DNA of 64,000 nucleotides from Saprospiraceae bacterium (GTDB lineage Bacteria; Bacteroidota; Bacteroidia; Chitinophagales; Saprospiraceae): contig JAEUUT010000070.1 in the NCBI GenBank assembly GCA_016787415.1, forward strand, positions 62,001 through 126,000, given 5' to 3'. Made by a program: the position numbers and the translations under genes. How positions within the stretch are numbered: the stretch's first letter is position 1; each line of letters begins with the position of its first letter. Positions 48,891 through 57,954 of this stretch are shown in pieces. A model generated the notes under the pieces. The model worked only from the letters and a program-made list of their open reading frames with translations, ran no database searches and was not told where the DNA came from.

Positions 48891-50606
48891 ATGGTTTTGA
48901 AAAAATGTGTTGTGGCGGCTGCTCTGTGCCTGCCATTGATTACCGTTTCAGCGCAGACCAAAGCGCCAGAAAACTGGTTCACACTTGATGCCACCAAAGA
49001 TAAAGTTCAAGGCACCGGCGCCGATGAAGCGCTCCGCCGCCTGAAAGAAAAAGGTAAAAAAGGCCAGACGGTCATCGTTGCCGTACTCGACTCCGGTGTG
49101 GAAGTCGACCACGAAGACCTGAAAGACATTATCTGGACCAACCCCGGCGAAATCGCCGGCAACGGTATCGATGACGACAAAAACGGGTATATCGACGATG
49201 TGCATGGCTGGAACTTCCTCAGCGGCAAAGGCGGTAATATCGACAATGAAACCCTCGAACTGACCCGCGAATACGTGCGCCTGAGCAAACGTTTCAAAGG
49301 TACCGATCCGAAGAATCTGTACGGCGAAGCCAAAAAAGAGTACGAATACTACGAGTCGGTAAAAGCCGACTTCGAATCGCAACGCAAAGACGCGCAGTCG
49401 GGCATGGAAAATGCCACCAAACAACTGAAGCCGATCGAAGATGCTTTTGACAAGGTGGAAAAAGCCACTGGCATCAAAGACATCACGGCCGAACAACTGG
49501 CGAAAGTGGATGCAGGCAGCGACGCCGACCTGAAAAAATCCATCCAGATCCTGCAGGCTGTAATGGCTCAGGGTATTGCCACACGCAAAGACCTGGAAGA
49601 GGCAAAAACCGAAGCCGGTAAATACTTCTACGACCAACTCAACTACAACCTCAACCCGGAATTCGATCCGCGCGCTTCCGTGGTGGGCGACGACCCGAAT
49701 GACCTGACCAACCGCTACTACGGCACCAATGACTACGAAGGCCCCGACGCTTTCCACGGCACCCACGTATCGGGCATCATCGCTGCCAACCGCAATAACA
49801 ACATCGGTATCCGCGGCGTAGCCGATAACGTACGCATCATGACTGTCCGCTGCGTGCCTAATGGCGATGAACGCGACAAAGACGTGGCCAATGCCATCTA
49901 CTACGCAGTAGACAATGGCGCCAGCGTCATCAATATGTCGTTCGGTAAAAGTTACAGCCCGCAAAAATGGTACGTCGACCAGGCTATGAAATACGCTGCC
50001 GACCACGACGTACTGCTCGTACACGCTGCCGGTAATGACTCCGAAAACAACGACACCGACCCGAATTTCCCGAACGATATGTACCAAAAAACGGTGAAAA
50101 AAGGTCTGTTCAAAAAAGAGAAAAACGTTCCATCCTGGATGGAAATCGGCGCCCTGAGTTGGAAAACCGGTGAAAACCGCGTAGCCCGTTTCTCCAACTA
50201 TGGCAAGAAAAACGTCGACCTGTTCTCGCCCGGCGTATCGATCTACTCCACTGTTCCGGATGGCAAATACGGCAATGCTCAAGGTACTTCCATGGCCGCT
50301 CCTGCTGCCGCTGGCGTAGCCGCCATCATTCGCTCGTACTACCCCGAACTGTCGGCTGTACAGGTGAAAGACATCATGGAGAAATCCGTGACCAAACAGG
50401 AAGGCGAAGTGTACAAACCCGGCACCACCGAGAAAGTAGCCTTCACCGAACTCTGTGTAAGCGGCGGTATCGTCAGCGCTGTCGGCGCGGTGGAAATGGC
50501 TGAAAAAACCAAGGCTAAAAAGAACAAAAAAGCCGTTTGGCGCGAAGCCGGTATGGGCAAATCCGTAGGCGGCAAAATGGGCAAAGTGAAGGTGGTAACG
50601 CCGTAA
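48891..50606 (+). CDS. Subtilisin-like serine protease (S8 family)
   Basis: 571 residues with a signal peptide (VVAAALCLPLITVSAQT). Catalytic Asp near residue 67 (VAVLDSGVEVDHED), His near 291 (FHGTHVSGIIAANRNN) and Ser near 467 (GTSMAAPAAAGVAAI). Between Asp and His lies an unusually long insert of about 220 residues (about 35 is usual), including a helical coiled-coil segment (ESVKADFESQRKDAQSGMEN). No T9SS domain; the C-terminus is Lys-rich. Likely secreted by Sec and located in the periplasm or on the cell surface. Convergent with the response regulator gene. Confidence 0.9.
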   Translation: MVLKKCVVAAALCLPLITVSAQTKAPENWFTLDATKDKVQGTGADEALRRLKEKGKKGQTVIVAVLDSGVEVDHEDLKDIIWTNPGEIAGNGIDDDKNGYIDDVHGWNFLSGKGGNIDNETLELTREYVRLSKRFKGTDPKNLYGEAKKEYEYYESVKADFESQRKDAQSGMENATKQLKPIEDAFDKVEKATGIKDITAEQLAKVDAGSDADLKKSIQILQAVMAQGIATRKDLEEAKTEAGKYFYDQLNYNLNPEFDPRASVVGDDPNDLTNRYYGTNDYEGPDAFHGTHVSGIIAANRNNNIGIRGVADNVRIMTVRCVPNGDERDKDVANAIYYAVDNGASVINMSFGKSYSPQKWYVDQAMKYAADHDVLLVHAAGNDSENNDTDPNFPNDMYQKTVKKGLFKKEKNVPSWMEIGALSWKTGENRVARFSNYGKKNVDLFSPGVSIYSTVPDGKYGNAQGTSMAAPAAAGVAAIIRSYYPELSAVQVKDIMEKSVTKQEGEVYKPGTTEKVAFTELCVSGGIVSAVGAVEMAEKTKAKKNKKAVWREAGMGKSVGGKMGKVKVVTP

Positions 50607-50608
50607 TT

Positions 50609-50747
50609 GAAGTCCTGAGTCCTCAGTCGAAAGTCCTGAGTCCGTAGCGTACACCTGATCACCCCTGGCCTTCCTAAATAATAAAAGCCAAAAGTAATCA
50701 GGCGCACTCTACAGACTCAGGACTCAGGACTGTCGACTCAGGACTTC
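50609..50747. repeat. Long inverted repeat, family B copy 2
   Basis: Arms of AGTCCTGA units (50609-50647 against 50709-50747) with inner GTAGCGTACACC, reading like copy 1 at 26109. It fills the convergent gap and overlaps the response-regulator stop codon. Confidence 0.9.
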
Positions 50748-51438
50748 AAGATACCATCCGGTATCCTACTCCCTTCAGCGTCAATATCTGCACGCTGCTG
50801 TCTTCTTTCAAATAATCCCGCAGGCGGGTGATGTACACATCGAGGTTGCGGGAGTTGAAAAACGAGTCGTTGCCCCATACTTCCTGTAGAATATCTTTCC
50901 GGGAAACCACTTCGTGGGGGCGGGACGCCAGAAATTCCAGCAATTGATTTTCGCGGTGCGACAAGAGGCGCAGGTGCTGATCTAGTGCCAGTTCTTGACG
51001 GGCGGGTGTGAAGCGATAGCGCCCGAGGCGGATCGTACTATCGGCAGGGGCAGTCGCCGGAGCGGCCAGTCCGCGGATGCGCAGCAGGTTCTGCATACGC
51101 ACGATGAGTTCTTCCTGACTGAACGGTTTGCGGATATAATCGTTGCCGCCCGATTCAAAGCCTTGCAACACATCCTGCGTCTGGTTTTTGGCCGTCAGGA
51201 AAATGATCGGAATATGCGGGTCGCGCTGCCGAATATCTTGCCCCAGCGAAAAACCGTCGCGGTGCGGCAGCATCACATCCAGCACGCAGATGTCGGGCCG
51301 GAATTCTTCAAAGGCTGGCAATACCTCGCGGCCGTCGGCCACCAGCAGCACCTCGAACTGGCGACTTTCGAGGCTTTCGCTCACAATTTTGCCCAAAAAA
51401 GGCTCATCTTCCACATATAACACTTTGATTTTTTGCAT
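50746..51438 (-). CDS. OmpR-type response regulator
   Basis: 230 residues: receiver domain with phospho-acceptor Asp54 (CVLDVMLPH) and conserved Lys near 104 (FLTAKNQT), then a winged-helix DNA-binding domain (REDNQLLEFLASRPHEVVSRKDIL region; VYITRLRDYLKEDSSVQIL near the end). Paired with the adjacent histidine kinase, whose stop overlaps its start by one base (TGATG). Target genes unknown. Confidence 0.9.
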   Translation of the reverse strand: MQKIKVLYVEDEPFLGKIVSESLESRQFEVLLVADGREVLPAFEEFRPDICVLDVMLPHRDGFSLGQDIRQRDPHIPIIFLTAKNQTQDVLQGFESGGNDYIRKPFSQEELIVRMQNLLRIRGLAAPATAPADSTIRLGRYRFTPARQELALDQHLRLLSHRENQLLEFLASRPHEVVSRKDILQEVWGNDSFFNSRNLDVYITRLRDYLKEDSSVQILTLKGVGYRMVS

Positions 51439-52898
51439 CAGGCAGCCGGTTGTTGCAATGGTAACAGAATGGTGAACGTAGTGCCTTGCTGCTCGCGGCT
51501 TTCCACGCCGATGCTGCCACCGTGCAGGCGCACCACGCCCGCTACATAACTCAGTCCGAGGCCGTGGCCTTTTACGGTATGCACATCGCCGGTGGGCACG
51601 CGGAAGAATTTTTCGAAGATGCGATCCTGATAAGCCGCCGGAATGCCGATGCCGTTGTCGCGTACGCGCAGCGAGAGTTGCCCTTCCTGCTGCGACAACT
51701 GCACCTCGATTTCTGGATGTTCCGAACCGTATTTCAGCGCATTATCGAGCAGGTTGTATACCACGCTGCTCAGGTGCAGGCGGTCGCCCGACACCAGGTA
51801 TCCGCCGGGCTCGGGCTGAAACTGCACACGCGCCCGGCATTTTTCAAATTGCAGGCGCATGGAATGCAGGATGTCTTGCACGAGCAGTTGCAGGTCGAGG
51901 GGTTCGCGGCGGAGTTCGGGTTCCTGTTTTTCAAACATCGACACGCGCAGCACCTTGTCGACGAGCAGCGAGAGGCGGTTGAGTTCGATGCCTGCAATGT
52001 CGAGGTATTCCCGGGTGCGTTCGGGGTTTTGCAGGGCATCGAAATTTTGCAGCGCTTCCACGGCCACGCTCACCGTGGCGATGGGCGTTTTTAGTTCGTG
52101 GGTCATGTTGCGGATAAAATCGTTTTTCAGTTCCGTCAAACGGCTTTGACGCAGCAGGCTTTGGTAAATGAATAAAAACGCCAGCCCAACGCAGAGCAGC
52201 AGCAGCAGCGAAAACAACACCTGCGGCCACATCCTTTTCAGTACTATTTGCTGATAACCGTCAATCACAGCGCCGTATTTTTCTCCGCTCAGGGCGTCGA
52301 GGTAGGTGGCTGCCAAAAGCCCGCTCGTAGTCGAGTCGCCTTTTAGTTGCACCATCTGCGCCGGTATCGGATTGCCTTCCGCTTGCAAGGCCTCTACAAA
52401 CTTTTTTTTGAGCAGGGGTAACACCTGCCTGGCAGCCGGGTCTTTGAGGGACTCCTTCATCAATGTATGCATGGAATCACCCTGAATGGCCACAATCATG
52501 GAAAGGCTTCCTACGGTACCGCCGGGCTGTATTCGCACTTCTTTGGGCAACGTATTGCTTTCCCACACCTGCACGCTGTCGCCAATTTGAATCCGCTTGT
52601 ATTCGAAACGGGTTTTGTCCTTAATTGAAATATCACGTTCTATCAACGAATCATAGGATGCGCTGCCCTGCAAATTTAGTCGCACCTGCACACTGTCGTC
52701 GCGCACATCCAGGGTTCTCACAATCAGGTTGTCGAAGGCATTTTGCTCGATGCTACGCACGGCATTCACCAGCAGCAAGTTGGTTTGCTGCTTCAGGCTG
52801 TCGACCTCATCTTCCCATACTTTTTTCAAAAACAGGTACACAAACGCCAGCAGCAGCCCGAAACCGAGTGTTATGAGGAGGATTGCGAGACGTCTCAT
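51438..52898 (-). CDS. Sensor histidine kinase
   Basis: 486 residues. Membrane helices at about 6-25 and 225-246 flank a ~200-residue periplasmic sensor of no recognised type. Phospho-acceptor His267 is in NMTHELKTPIATV; N box NLLDNALKYG near 387; G boxes DNGIGIP and GHGLGLSYVAGVV. All catalytic elements present. Encoded upstream of and overlapping the response regulator, so expression is coupled. Its upstream region is a GTGAGAG-type array and a CTCATCAACC array. Confidence 0.9.
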   Translation of the reverse strand: MRRLAILLITLGFGLLLAFVYLFLKKVWEDEVDSLKQQTNLLLVNAVRSIEQNAFDNLIVRTLDVRDDSVQVRLNLQGSASYDSLIERDISIKDKTRFEYKRIQIGDSVQVWESNTLPKEVRIQPGGTVGSLSMIVAIQGDSMHTLMKESLKDPAARQVLPLLKKKFVEALQAEGNPIPAQMVQLKGDSTTSGLLAATYLDALSGEKYGAVIDGYQQIVLKRMWPQVLFSLLLLLCVGLAFLFIYQSLLRQSRLTELKNDFIRNMTHELKTPIATVSVAVEALQNFDALQNPERTREYLDIAGIELNRLSLLVDKVLRVSMFEKQEPELRREPLDLQLLVQDILHSMRLQFEKCRARVQFQPEPGGYLVSGDRLHLSSVVYNLLDNALKYGSEHPEIEVQLSQQEGQLSLRVRDNGIGIPAAYQDRIFEKFFRVPTGDVHTVKGHGLGLSYVAGVVRLHGGSIGVESREQQGTTFTILLPLQQPAA

Positions 52899-52903
52899 TT
52901 TTA

Positions 52904-52970
52904 GAGGTGAGAGGTGAGAGAGTGAGAGTGAGAGTGGTGAGAGTGGTGAGAGAGTGAGAGATGTGAGAGT
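52904..52970. repeat. (GTGAGAG)n array upstream of the kinase
   Basis: 7-bp units in GAGGTGAG form on the plus strand. It lies 5' of the minus-strand kinase, unlike the other copies that follow a stop codon. Immediately followed by GTAGAGTGTACC (52974-52985), also the inner module of family B repeats. Confidence 0.8.
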
Positions 52971-53000
52971 TCGTAGAGTGTACCACTCTGCCTAAGCGTA

Positions 53001-53061
53001 GATGTATCAACCCTCATCAACATTTATCAACCTTATAAACCTCATCAACCTCATCAACCCC
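53001..53061. repeat. CTCATCAACC tandem array (family F, one arm)
   Basis: Degenerate 9- to 10-bp CTCATCAAC units without a facing arm. A complete inverted version is at 61921. It continues the repeat DNA between the kinase and GLPGLI genes. Confidence 0.75.
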
Positions 53062-53156
53062 ACAAAGATACACGCGTTCGCCCGGCCCAGCCACCCGATT
53101 AACCTTAATTAACCTTACATCAAGGTTGTTTAACCGGGTTCTGAAAAACGGGCTTC

Positions 53157-53164
53157 TACTTTTG
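53157..53164 (+). promoter_or_regulatory. -7 element TACTTTTG of the GLPGLI gene
   Basis: Matches TAnnTTTG 37 bp before the start; no clear -33 element. Bases 53062-53156 hold nothing else recognised. Confidence 0.5.
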
Positions 53165-53201
53165 CCGCATCGTTTTACACCATTCAAAAATTTAAAACAA
53201 C

Positions 53202-53939
53202 ATGAAATACTTGCTATGGACACTTGTATGCCTGATGCCCTGGATGCTGGCGGCACAAGCGACAGAAGGAGAGGTGACGTACACCGAAACTGTTCAATTG
53301 AAAATTGACGTGCCGGAAGGCGACCGGGAAATGATGAAAATGCTTCCGACATCCCAAAGTGCTGCTACTTCGCTGCTGTTTTCCGAAAAAGAATGCCTGT
53401 ACCAGGACAAGGAGGCAGGCGAAGGTACCGTAGATGTAAAACACGAACAGGATGGCATGGATATGCAAATCAAGATCATGCGCCCGGAGAACAAATTTTA
53501 CCGCGACCTGGAAAATGACCGCATGGTGGAAAGCCGCGAATTTATGGGTCGTTTTTTCCTGATCGACGAGGCTTCGGTCCGCAAAAACTGGAAACTCAGC
53601 GGCGAACAAAAAACGATTCTCGGATACCCTTGCCAGAAAGCCACCTTGCAGGACACCAGCCGAAAGGTGGAGGCCTGGTTTACGCCTCAAATACCCGTGT
53701 CGATCGGCCCCGGCGAATTTGCCGACCTGCCCGGCCTCATTCTTGAAATTTCTAATGGAGACCGCAGCATTGTAGCCACGAAAGTCGATCTGAAGGCACT
53801 GCCAAAAAAAGCCATCGAAAAGCCATCGAAAGGCAAATCGGTCACCCGTGCCGAATTCCAGAAAATTATGGACGAAAAACTCAAGGAAATGGGCGCAGAA
53901 GGTGGCCGCGGTGGCGTGCGGATGATTATTAGAAATTAA
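53202..53939 (+). CDS. GLPGLI family protein
   Basis: 245 residues. Signal peptide (LLWTLVCLMPWMLAAQA). The family motif appears as ADLPGLILEI near residue 170, in a region predicted as beta-rich; other family-like segments are GEVTYTETVQLK and LGYPCQKATLQD. The family is of unknown function, often found beside TonB-type receptors in Bacteroidota; that context holds here with the beta-barrel gene at 54097. Exported, periplasmic or outer-membrane associated. Confidence 0.85.
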   Translation: MKYLLWTLVCLMPWMLAAQATEGEVTYTETVQLKIDVPEGDREMMKMLPTSQSAATSLLFSEKECLYQDKEAGEGTVDVKHEQDGMDMQIKIMRPENKFYRDLENDRMVESREFMGRFFLIDEASVRKNWKLSGEQKTILGYPCQKATLQDTSRKVEAWFTPQIPVSIGPGEFADLPGLILEISNGDRSIVATKVDLKALPKKAIEKPSKGKSVTRAEFQKIMDEKLKEMGAEGGRGGVRMIIRN

Positions 53940-53949
53940 GGAGGCGGAA

Positions 53950-54068
53950 CCTCACCCCCCGGCCCTTCTCCAATGTATAGAGGGGCGAGTACCCCTGGCA
54001 TTCCTTATTAAAGGAAGCCAAGCGTGAAGTCACCCCTCTCCCGTTGGAGAGGCGGCCGGGGGGTGAGG
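53950..54068. repeat. Long inverted repeat, family G (CCTCACCCCCCGGCC arms)
   Basis: CCTCACCCCCCGGCC (53950-53964) and its complement (54054-54068) flank nested smaller palindromes (TTCTCCAA with TTGGAGAG; CATTCCTTATTAAAGG). It lies between the GLPGLI and receptor genes, both on the plus strand. This is a recurrent intergenic motif of Bacteroidota genomes as far as I recall. Confidence 0.85.
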
Positions 54069-54096
54069 TCTACTCCCAACTCAACTAAATTCTGCT

Positions 54097-56895
54097 ATGA
54101 AACAATACTTCCTATACCTTTTCCTTTTCCTCACACTCCCTGTTTTTGCCCAAAACAAAAACATCCTGGTAGAAGGCATCGTGGCCGATTCAAGTGGAAT
54201 CGGCCTGCCTTCTGCCAGTGTGGTGTTGTTGCAACCCACAGATTCGGTGATGCATGCCTTTGGTTTGTCGGATAAAGACGGCCGATTCACGATCAAACGC
54301 GTGACGCCCGGCGAGTATGTACTTCAAATCACTTACCTCGGCTATCAGACGCATTACCAGCGGGTTTCGGCGCCTGCCGATCAGCCCAAAATTTCGCTGG
54401 GGCGCATCCTCCTAACCCCGTCCAGTACACTGCTGAATGCAGTGGACATTACTGGCCAACAGGCGCCGCTTCGCATCCGGAAAGACACGATCGAGTACAA
54501 TGCCGGTGCATTTCAAACGCAACCCGGCTCCGTCGTGGAAGACCTGCTGCGCAAACTACCCGGTGTGGAAGTGCAGCAAGATGGCAGCATCAAGGCACAG
54601 GGCCAAACTGTGCAGAATGTACTGGTAGAAGGCAAGGAGTTTTTTGGGAACGACCCTAAAATCGCCACCAAAAACCTGCCCGCCGATGCCGTGGATAAGG
54701 TGCAGGTGTTCGACAAAAAATCGGAGATGGCAGAGTTTACAGGCATCGAAGACGGCCGGGATCAGAAAACCATCAACTTGAAACTCAAGGAAGACAAAAA
54801 ACAGGGCTATTTTGGCAATGTAAGTGCGGGATACGGCACCGAAGAGCGCTACCAGGGCAAATTCAACGTCAACCGTTTCAGCAAAAAAATGCAACTGTCG
54901 GCCATCGGCGCCGCCAACAACATCAACGAGCAGGCATTTTCCTTTGAAGATTATATCAATGTCATGGGCGGGCTGTCCAACTTCATGTCGGGCGGCGGCA
55001 GCGGCCGGGTTCGCATAGAAATCAATGAAGATTCGGGTATCCCTTTGCCCGGAAACGTCAGCCGCGGATTTACGGATAACCAGGCCATAGGCTTGAACCT
55101 GAACTACGAGTTTTCACCCAAAACAGAACTCAACGGCCACTACTTTTTCAATCGAATCCAGAACGACCTCGACCGGCTCGCTACGCGCCAGAACCTGCTG
55201 GATATAGGCAATTTCGGTTCCAGCGACCATGAACTGCGCAACAGCGAAAACATGAACCACCGACTGAACCTGACCTTGCGCCATAAAATCGACTCGTTCC
55301 AGAATATTATTGCCCGCACCAGCCTGTCGTTCAACGACGCCGGGCTGCTCAGCGACCTCAATGCCCGCACCTACGATGCCTTCGATATTTTACAGAACAA
55401 CAGCACCCGCCTGTTCGACTCCGAGGGCAATAACCTGCGCGGCGACGCGACGTTCACCTACCGCCGCCGTTTCGGGCGCAAAGGCCGCGCGCTCGTCGCC
55501 GATCTGAGTTACCGTACCGGCAACGACACCCGCGCAGCGCGCCTTACGGCTGCAAATACGTTTTACACCGGCGGGCAGGACAGTACCGGATATGTGCGCC
55601 AGCGCCAACAATACGCCAACGAAACCGAGAATTACGGCGCTTCGGTATCGTACACCGAACCACTGGGCAAACAACAGTACCTCGAACTGCGCGCCGCCCG
55701 CCAGAAGTACACCAATAATACAGACAAGGACTTTTACGACCTGGTGGAAGTACCCACGCCGGGAGAAGCATTCAACCCATTGCTCAGCAATCAGTTCCGG
55801 CGCGGCTATCGCTACGACCGGGCGGGCCTTAATTACATGCGCAATCGAAAAAAATATAACCTGACTGCCGGCGCTGCCCTGCAAAATTCGGTACTGGACG
55901 GTACCCTGGCCGGTTCGGAAGAAACATTGAGCAGGCACTTTACACGTGTGATGCCCTCGCTGTTTTACAACTACGAACCTCAAATGGGCCGAAATTTTGC
56001 CGTGGAATACACTACCGATCTGCGCGAACCCTCGCTCGAACAATTGCAGCCGGTTGTCGACAACAGCGACCCGCTCAACATTTATACCGGCAACCCCGAC
56101 CTGCAACCGGAGTACGCGCACAACCTGGAATTGCGCCTAATGCGTTTCGACCAGTTTACGATGACCAGTTTTTTTGCCACGCTGGCGGCTACCTATGTCA
56201 CCAACCGGATCACCAATGCTTCCACCGTCGACGAATTGTTTCGGCGCAGCATCCGCCCTGTCAACGTGGCGCAGGATATTACCCTGAATGGGTATTTCAA
56301 TTTTGGGAGACCCATTCGGCCGATTCGTTCCAACCTGAGCCTGAGCCTGAGCAGTACCTACAACCGAGGTATTCTGTTCGTCAATGAAGTGGAAAACAAT
56401 ACGGATCGCTGGCAACATACATTCAGCCTCGAACTCGACAACCGCAAAAAAGAGCGCATCGACGTGAGCGCGGGAGCCCGCCTGCTGCTCAACAGCACCC
56501 GCTACTCGGTGAGTGAAGCGCTCAATCAGCAGTTCCTCAACCAGCAATACCACGCAGACGTGACCATTTTTCCCGGAAAAGATAAAAAATGGGCCATCGG
56601 CACCGGCCTCGACTACTCCATTTACTCTGCCGAGGCGTTTGGACAGGAAACTTCGATTCCGCTTTGGCGCGCCAGTATCACCCGCTATATGTTGAAAAAC
56701 AAACGCGGCCAACTCAAACTCTCGGCGGCCGACCTCCTCAAACGCAACCTGGGCATCTCCCGCAGCAGCCAGTTCAACTACCTGGAAGAAGAACGCATCG
56801 TCTCGCTGAGCCGCTATTTCATGCTCAGTTTTGCCTATTCGCTTTCCGGATTTGGCAATGACCGGAGCGGTTTTGAAATGCGGGTGGTGAGATAG
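54097..56895 (+). CDS. TonB-dependent-receptor-like outer membrane protein
   Basis: 932 residues. Signal peptide, then a carboxypeptidase-regulatory-like domain (LVEGIVADSSGIGLPSASVV, residues ~25-110), then a plug-like region and a long outer-membrane beta-barrel (residues ~200-930, with alternating strands such as KMQLSAIGAANNINEQAFSF). Typical of receptors that follow GLPGLI genes; a TonB box was not identified with confidence. It likely imports or processes an unknown ligand. The C-terminus (EMRVVR) ends at 56895, immediately followed by a GTGAGAG array. Confidence 0.8.
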   Translation: MKQYFLYLFLFLTLPVFAQNKNILVEGIVADSSGIGLPSASVVLLQPTDSVMHAFGLSDKDGRFTIKRVTPGEYVLQITYLGYQTHYQRVSAPADQPKISLGRILLTPSSTLLNAVDITGQQAPLRIRKDTIEYNAGAFQTQPGSVVEDLLRKLPGVEVQQDGSIKAQGQTVQNVLVEGKEFFGNDPKIATKNLPADAVDKVQVFDKKSEMAEFTGIEDGRDQKTINLKLKEDKKQGYFGNVSAGYGTEERYQGKFNVNRFSKKMQLSAIGAANNINEQAFSFEDYINVMGGLSNFMSGGGSGRVRIEINEDSGIPLPGNVSRGFTDNQAIGLNLNYEFSPKTELNGHYFFNRIQNDLDRLATRQNLLDIGNFGSSDHELRNSENMNHRLNLTLRHKIDSFQNIIARTSLSFNDAGLLSDLNARTYDAFDILQNNSTRLFDSEGNNLRGDATFTYRRRFGRKGRALVADLSYRTGNDTRAARLTAANTFYTGGQDSTGYVRQRQQYANETENYGASVSYTEPLGKQQYLELRAARQKYTNNTDKDFYDLVEVPTPGEAFNPLLSNQFRRGYRYDRAGLNYMRNRKKYNLTAGAALQNSVLDGTLAGSEETLSRHFTRVMPSLFYNYEPQMGRNFAVEYTTDLREPSLEQLQPVVDNSDPLNIYTGNPDLQPEYAHNLELRLMRFDQFTMTSFFATLAATYVTNRITNASTVDELFRRSIRPVNVAQDITLNGYFNFGRPIRPIRSNLSLSLSSTYNRGILFVNEVENNTDRWQHTFSLELDNRKKERIDVSAGARLLLNSTRYSVSEALNQQFLNQQYHADVTIFPGKDKKWAIGTGLDYSIYSAEAFGQETSIPLWRASITRYMLKNKRGQLKLSAADLLKRNLGISRSSQFNYLEEERIVSLSRYFMLSFAYSLSGFGNDRSGFEMRVVR

Positions 56896-56964
56896 AGAGT
56901 GAGAGAGGCGAGAGGCGAGATGTGAGAGGCGAGATGTGAGAGGCGAGATGTGAGAGGCGAGAGG
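56896..56964. repeat. (GTGAGAG)n array at receptor 3' end
   Basis: Directly after the receptor stop codon, units GAGAGGCGAGATGTGA are imperfect. In the sense of the gene it reads like other copies, and it continues into the REP-like copy 3. Confidence 0.85.
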
Positions 56965-57128
56965 TCACTCATCACCTGCAACCACCACCACGAGATAGCC
57001 CTGAAAGGGCGCATGCAATAGCCCAGGGCAACGCCCTGAGGCAACCAATGGCAACGCCCTGGGGAAACCAAAGGAAAACAACGGCAACCAACGGCAACGC
57101 CTTGGGGCAACCAATAACAACGCCCCAC
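56965..57128. repeat. REP-like element, copy 3, plus GGCAACGCCCTGGGGCAACC array
   Basis: GCCC-TGAAA-GGGC (56998-57010) is the reverse complement of the hairpin in copies 1 and 2, flanked by GAGGTCACTCATCACC homology to copy 2. It is followed by tandem copies of a ~22-bp unit (GGCAACGCCCTGGGGCAACC, 57021-57128). Nothing resembling a gene was seen between 56965 and 57217. Confidence 0.8.
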
Positions 57129-57216
57129 GGAAATATACCGTAAATTAATTGTGCAAAATGATTTTCGATTTCCCAAAAAGCCCCATCTTAGCGGCCTACT
57201 AAAACAACCTTTTATT

Positions 57217-57555
57217 ATGGCAACATTTGCTGAAACCTTAGACAAGTACAAAGCCGAAATGGACAGCCTCGGCATTTCCTATGATGAAGCACTGCTCAGC
57301 GCAGTAGCCAAAGGTCTGGGGCCTGCTATTTACAACGACGATTCTTCCCGTGTGTCTTCTTCCGACCCGGACGAACTGGCGCGTGTAAAAAACAGTTTCC
57401 TCATCGGCAAACTCGGCCTGTCCGACGGCCCCGCACTCGACGATGCTATCCAGGCCGTGGTCGATCAGTTGGGTTCTTCCAACCGCAACAAGTACCGCGC
57501 TATTTTCTACTACCTGCTGGTAGTGAAACTGGGCAAGCAGTCTGTGTACGCTTAA
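57217..57555 (+). CDS. DUF2853 family protein
   Basis: Start at ATG 57217 (MATFAETLDKYKAEMDSLG). 112-residue soluble helical protein, family DUF2853, common in Bacteroidota and some proteobacteria; function unknown. Residues LARVKNSFLIGKLGLSDG and DQLGSSNRNKYRAIFYYLL fit the family pattern. No signal peptide. The upstream frame from 57151 is not needed. Followed by another GTGAGAG array and a terminator. Confidence 0.85.
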   Translation: MATFAETLDKYKAEMDSLGISYDEALLSAVAKGLGPAIYNDDSSRVSSSDPDELARVKNSFLIGKLGLSDGPALDDAIQAVVDQLGSSNRNKYRAIFYYLLVVKLGKQSVYA

Positions 57556-57557
57556 CA

Positions 57558-57590
57558 GAAGTGAGAGGTGAGAAGTGAGAGGTGAGAGAT
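57558..57590. repeat. Short (GTGAGAG)n array
   Basis: Units GTGAGAGGTGAGA follow the DUF2853 stop within 3 bp. It is the shortest member of this family here. Confidence 0.75.
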
Positions 57591-57646
57591 GTTTTGCGTC
57601 CAGCCTTCCTTTAAGCCTGTACACTTGAATGAAACAATACTTCCTG

Positions 57647-57686
57647 TCCCGCATGTTTCCGCGCGAAGCATGCGGGAATTTTTTTG
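57647..57686 (+). terminator. Intrinsic terminator
   Basis: TCCCGCATG (57647-57655) pairs with CATGCGGGA (57669-57677), followed by T7. It closes the DUF2853 transcript. Confidence 0.85.
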
Positions 57687-57691
57687 GTGGG

Positions 57692-57875
57692 TGGTGGAGA
57701 GGAACCAGGATTTAGGGGATTGAAAGGATTAGAGGATTCCCTACGGGATGTCGAAATTAGAGGGATTGCAGTGTACAGATGTCTTATTTAGGTTAATTGA
57801 AATAATTTCGACATCCCGTAGGGAATCCTTCTAATCCTTTCAATCCTCCAAATCCTGGTTCAATCCCTCTACCAC
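57692..57875. repeat. Long inverted repeat, family C copy 2
   Basis: GTGGTGGAGAGGAACCAGG to TCGAAATTA (57692-57759) faces its near-complement (57804-57875). GGATTGAAAGGATT units make up the arms. The loop (ATTGCAGTGTACAGATGTC ... TTAGGTTAATTGAAAT) is almost identical to the one at 44781-44830. Confidence 0.9.
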
Positions 57876-57954
57876 ATAAAACGTTAAATCTGAAACCATT
57901 AAAAATATGTAATCCTTTTGTTCCGTATTCTACCCGCAAACAAAACCTTCCTCA

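Noticed and set aside
48948..50654. Minus-strand open frame of 568 codons
   Set aside because: Antisense to the subtilase with its complete catalytic triad; low-complexity, aromatic/Val-rich sequence typical of a shadow.
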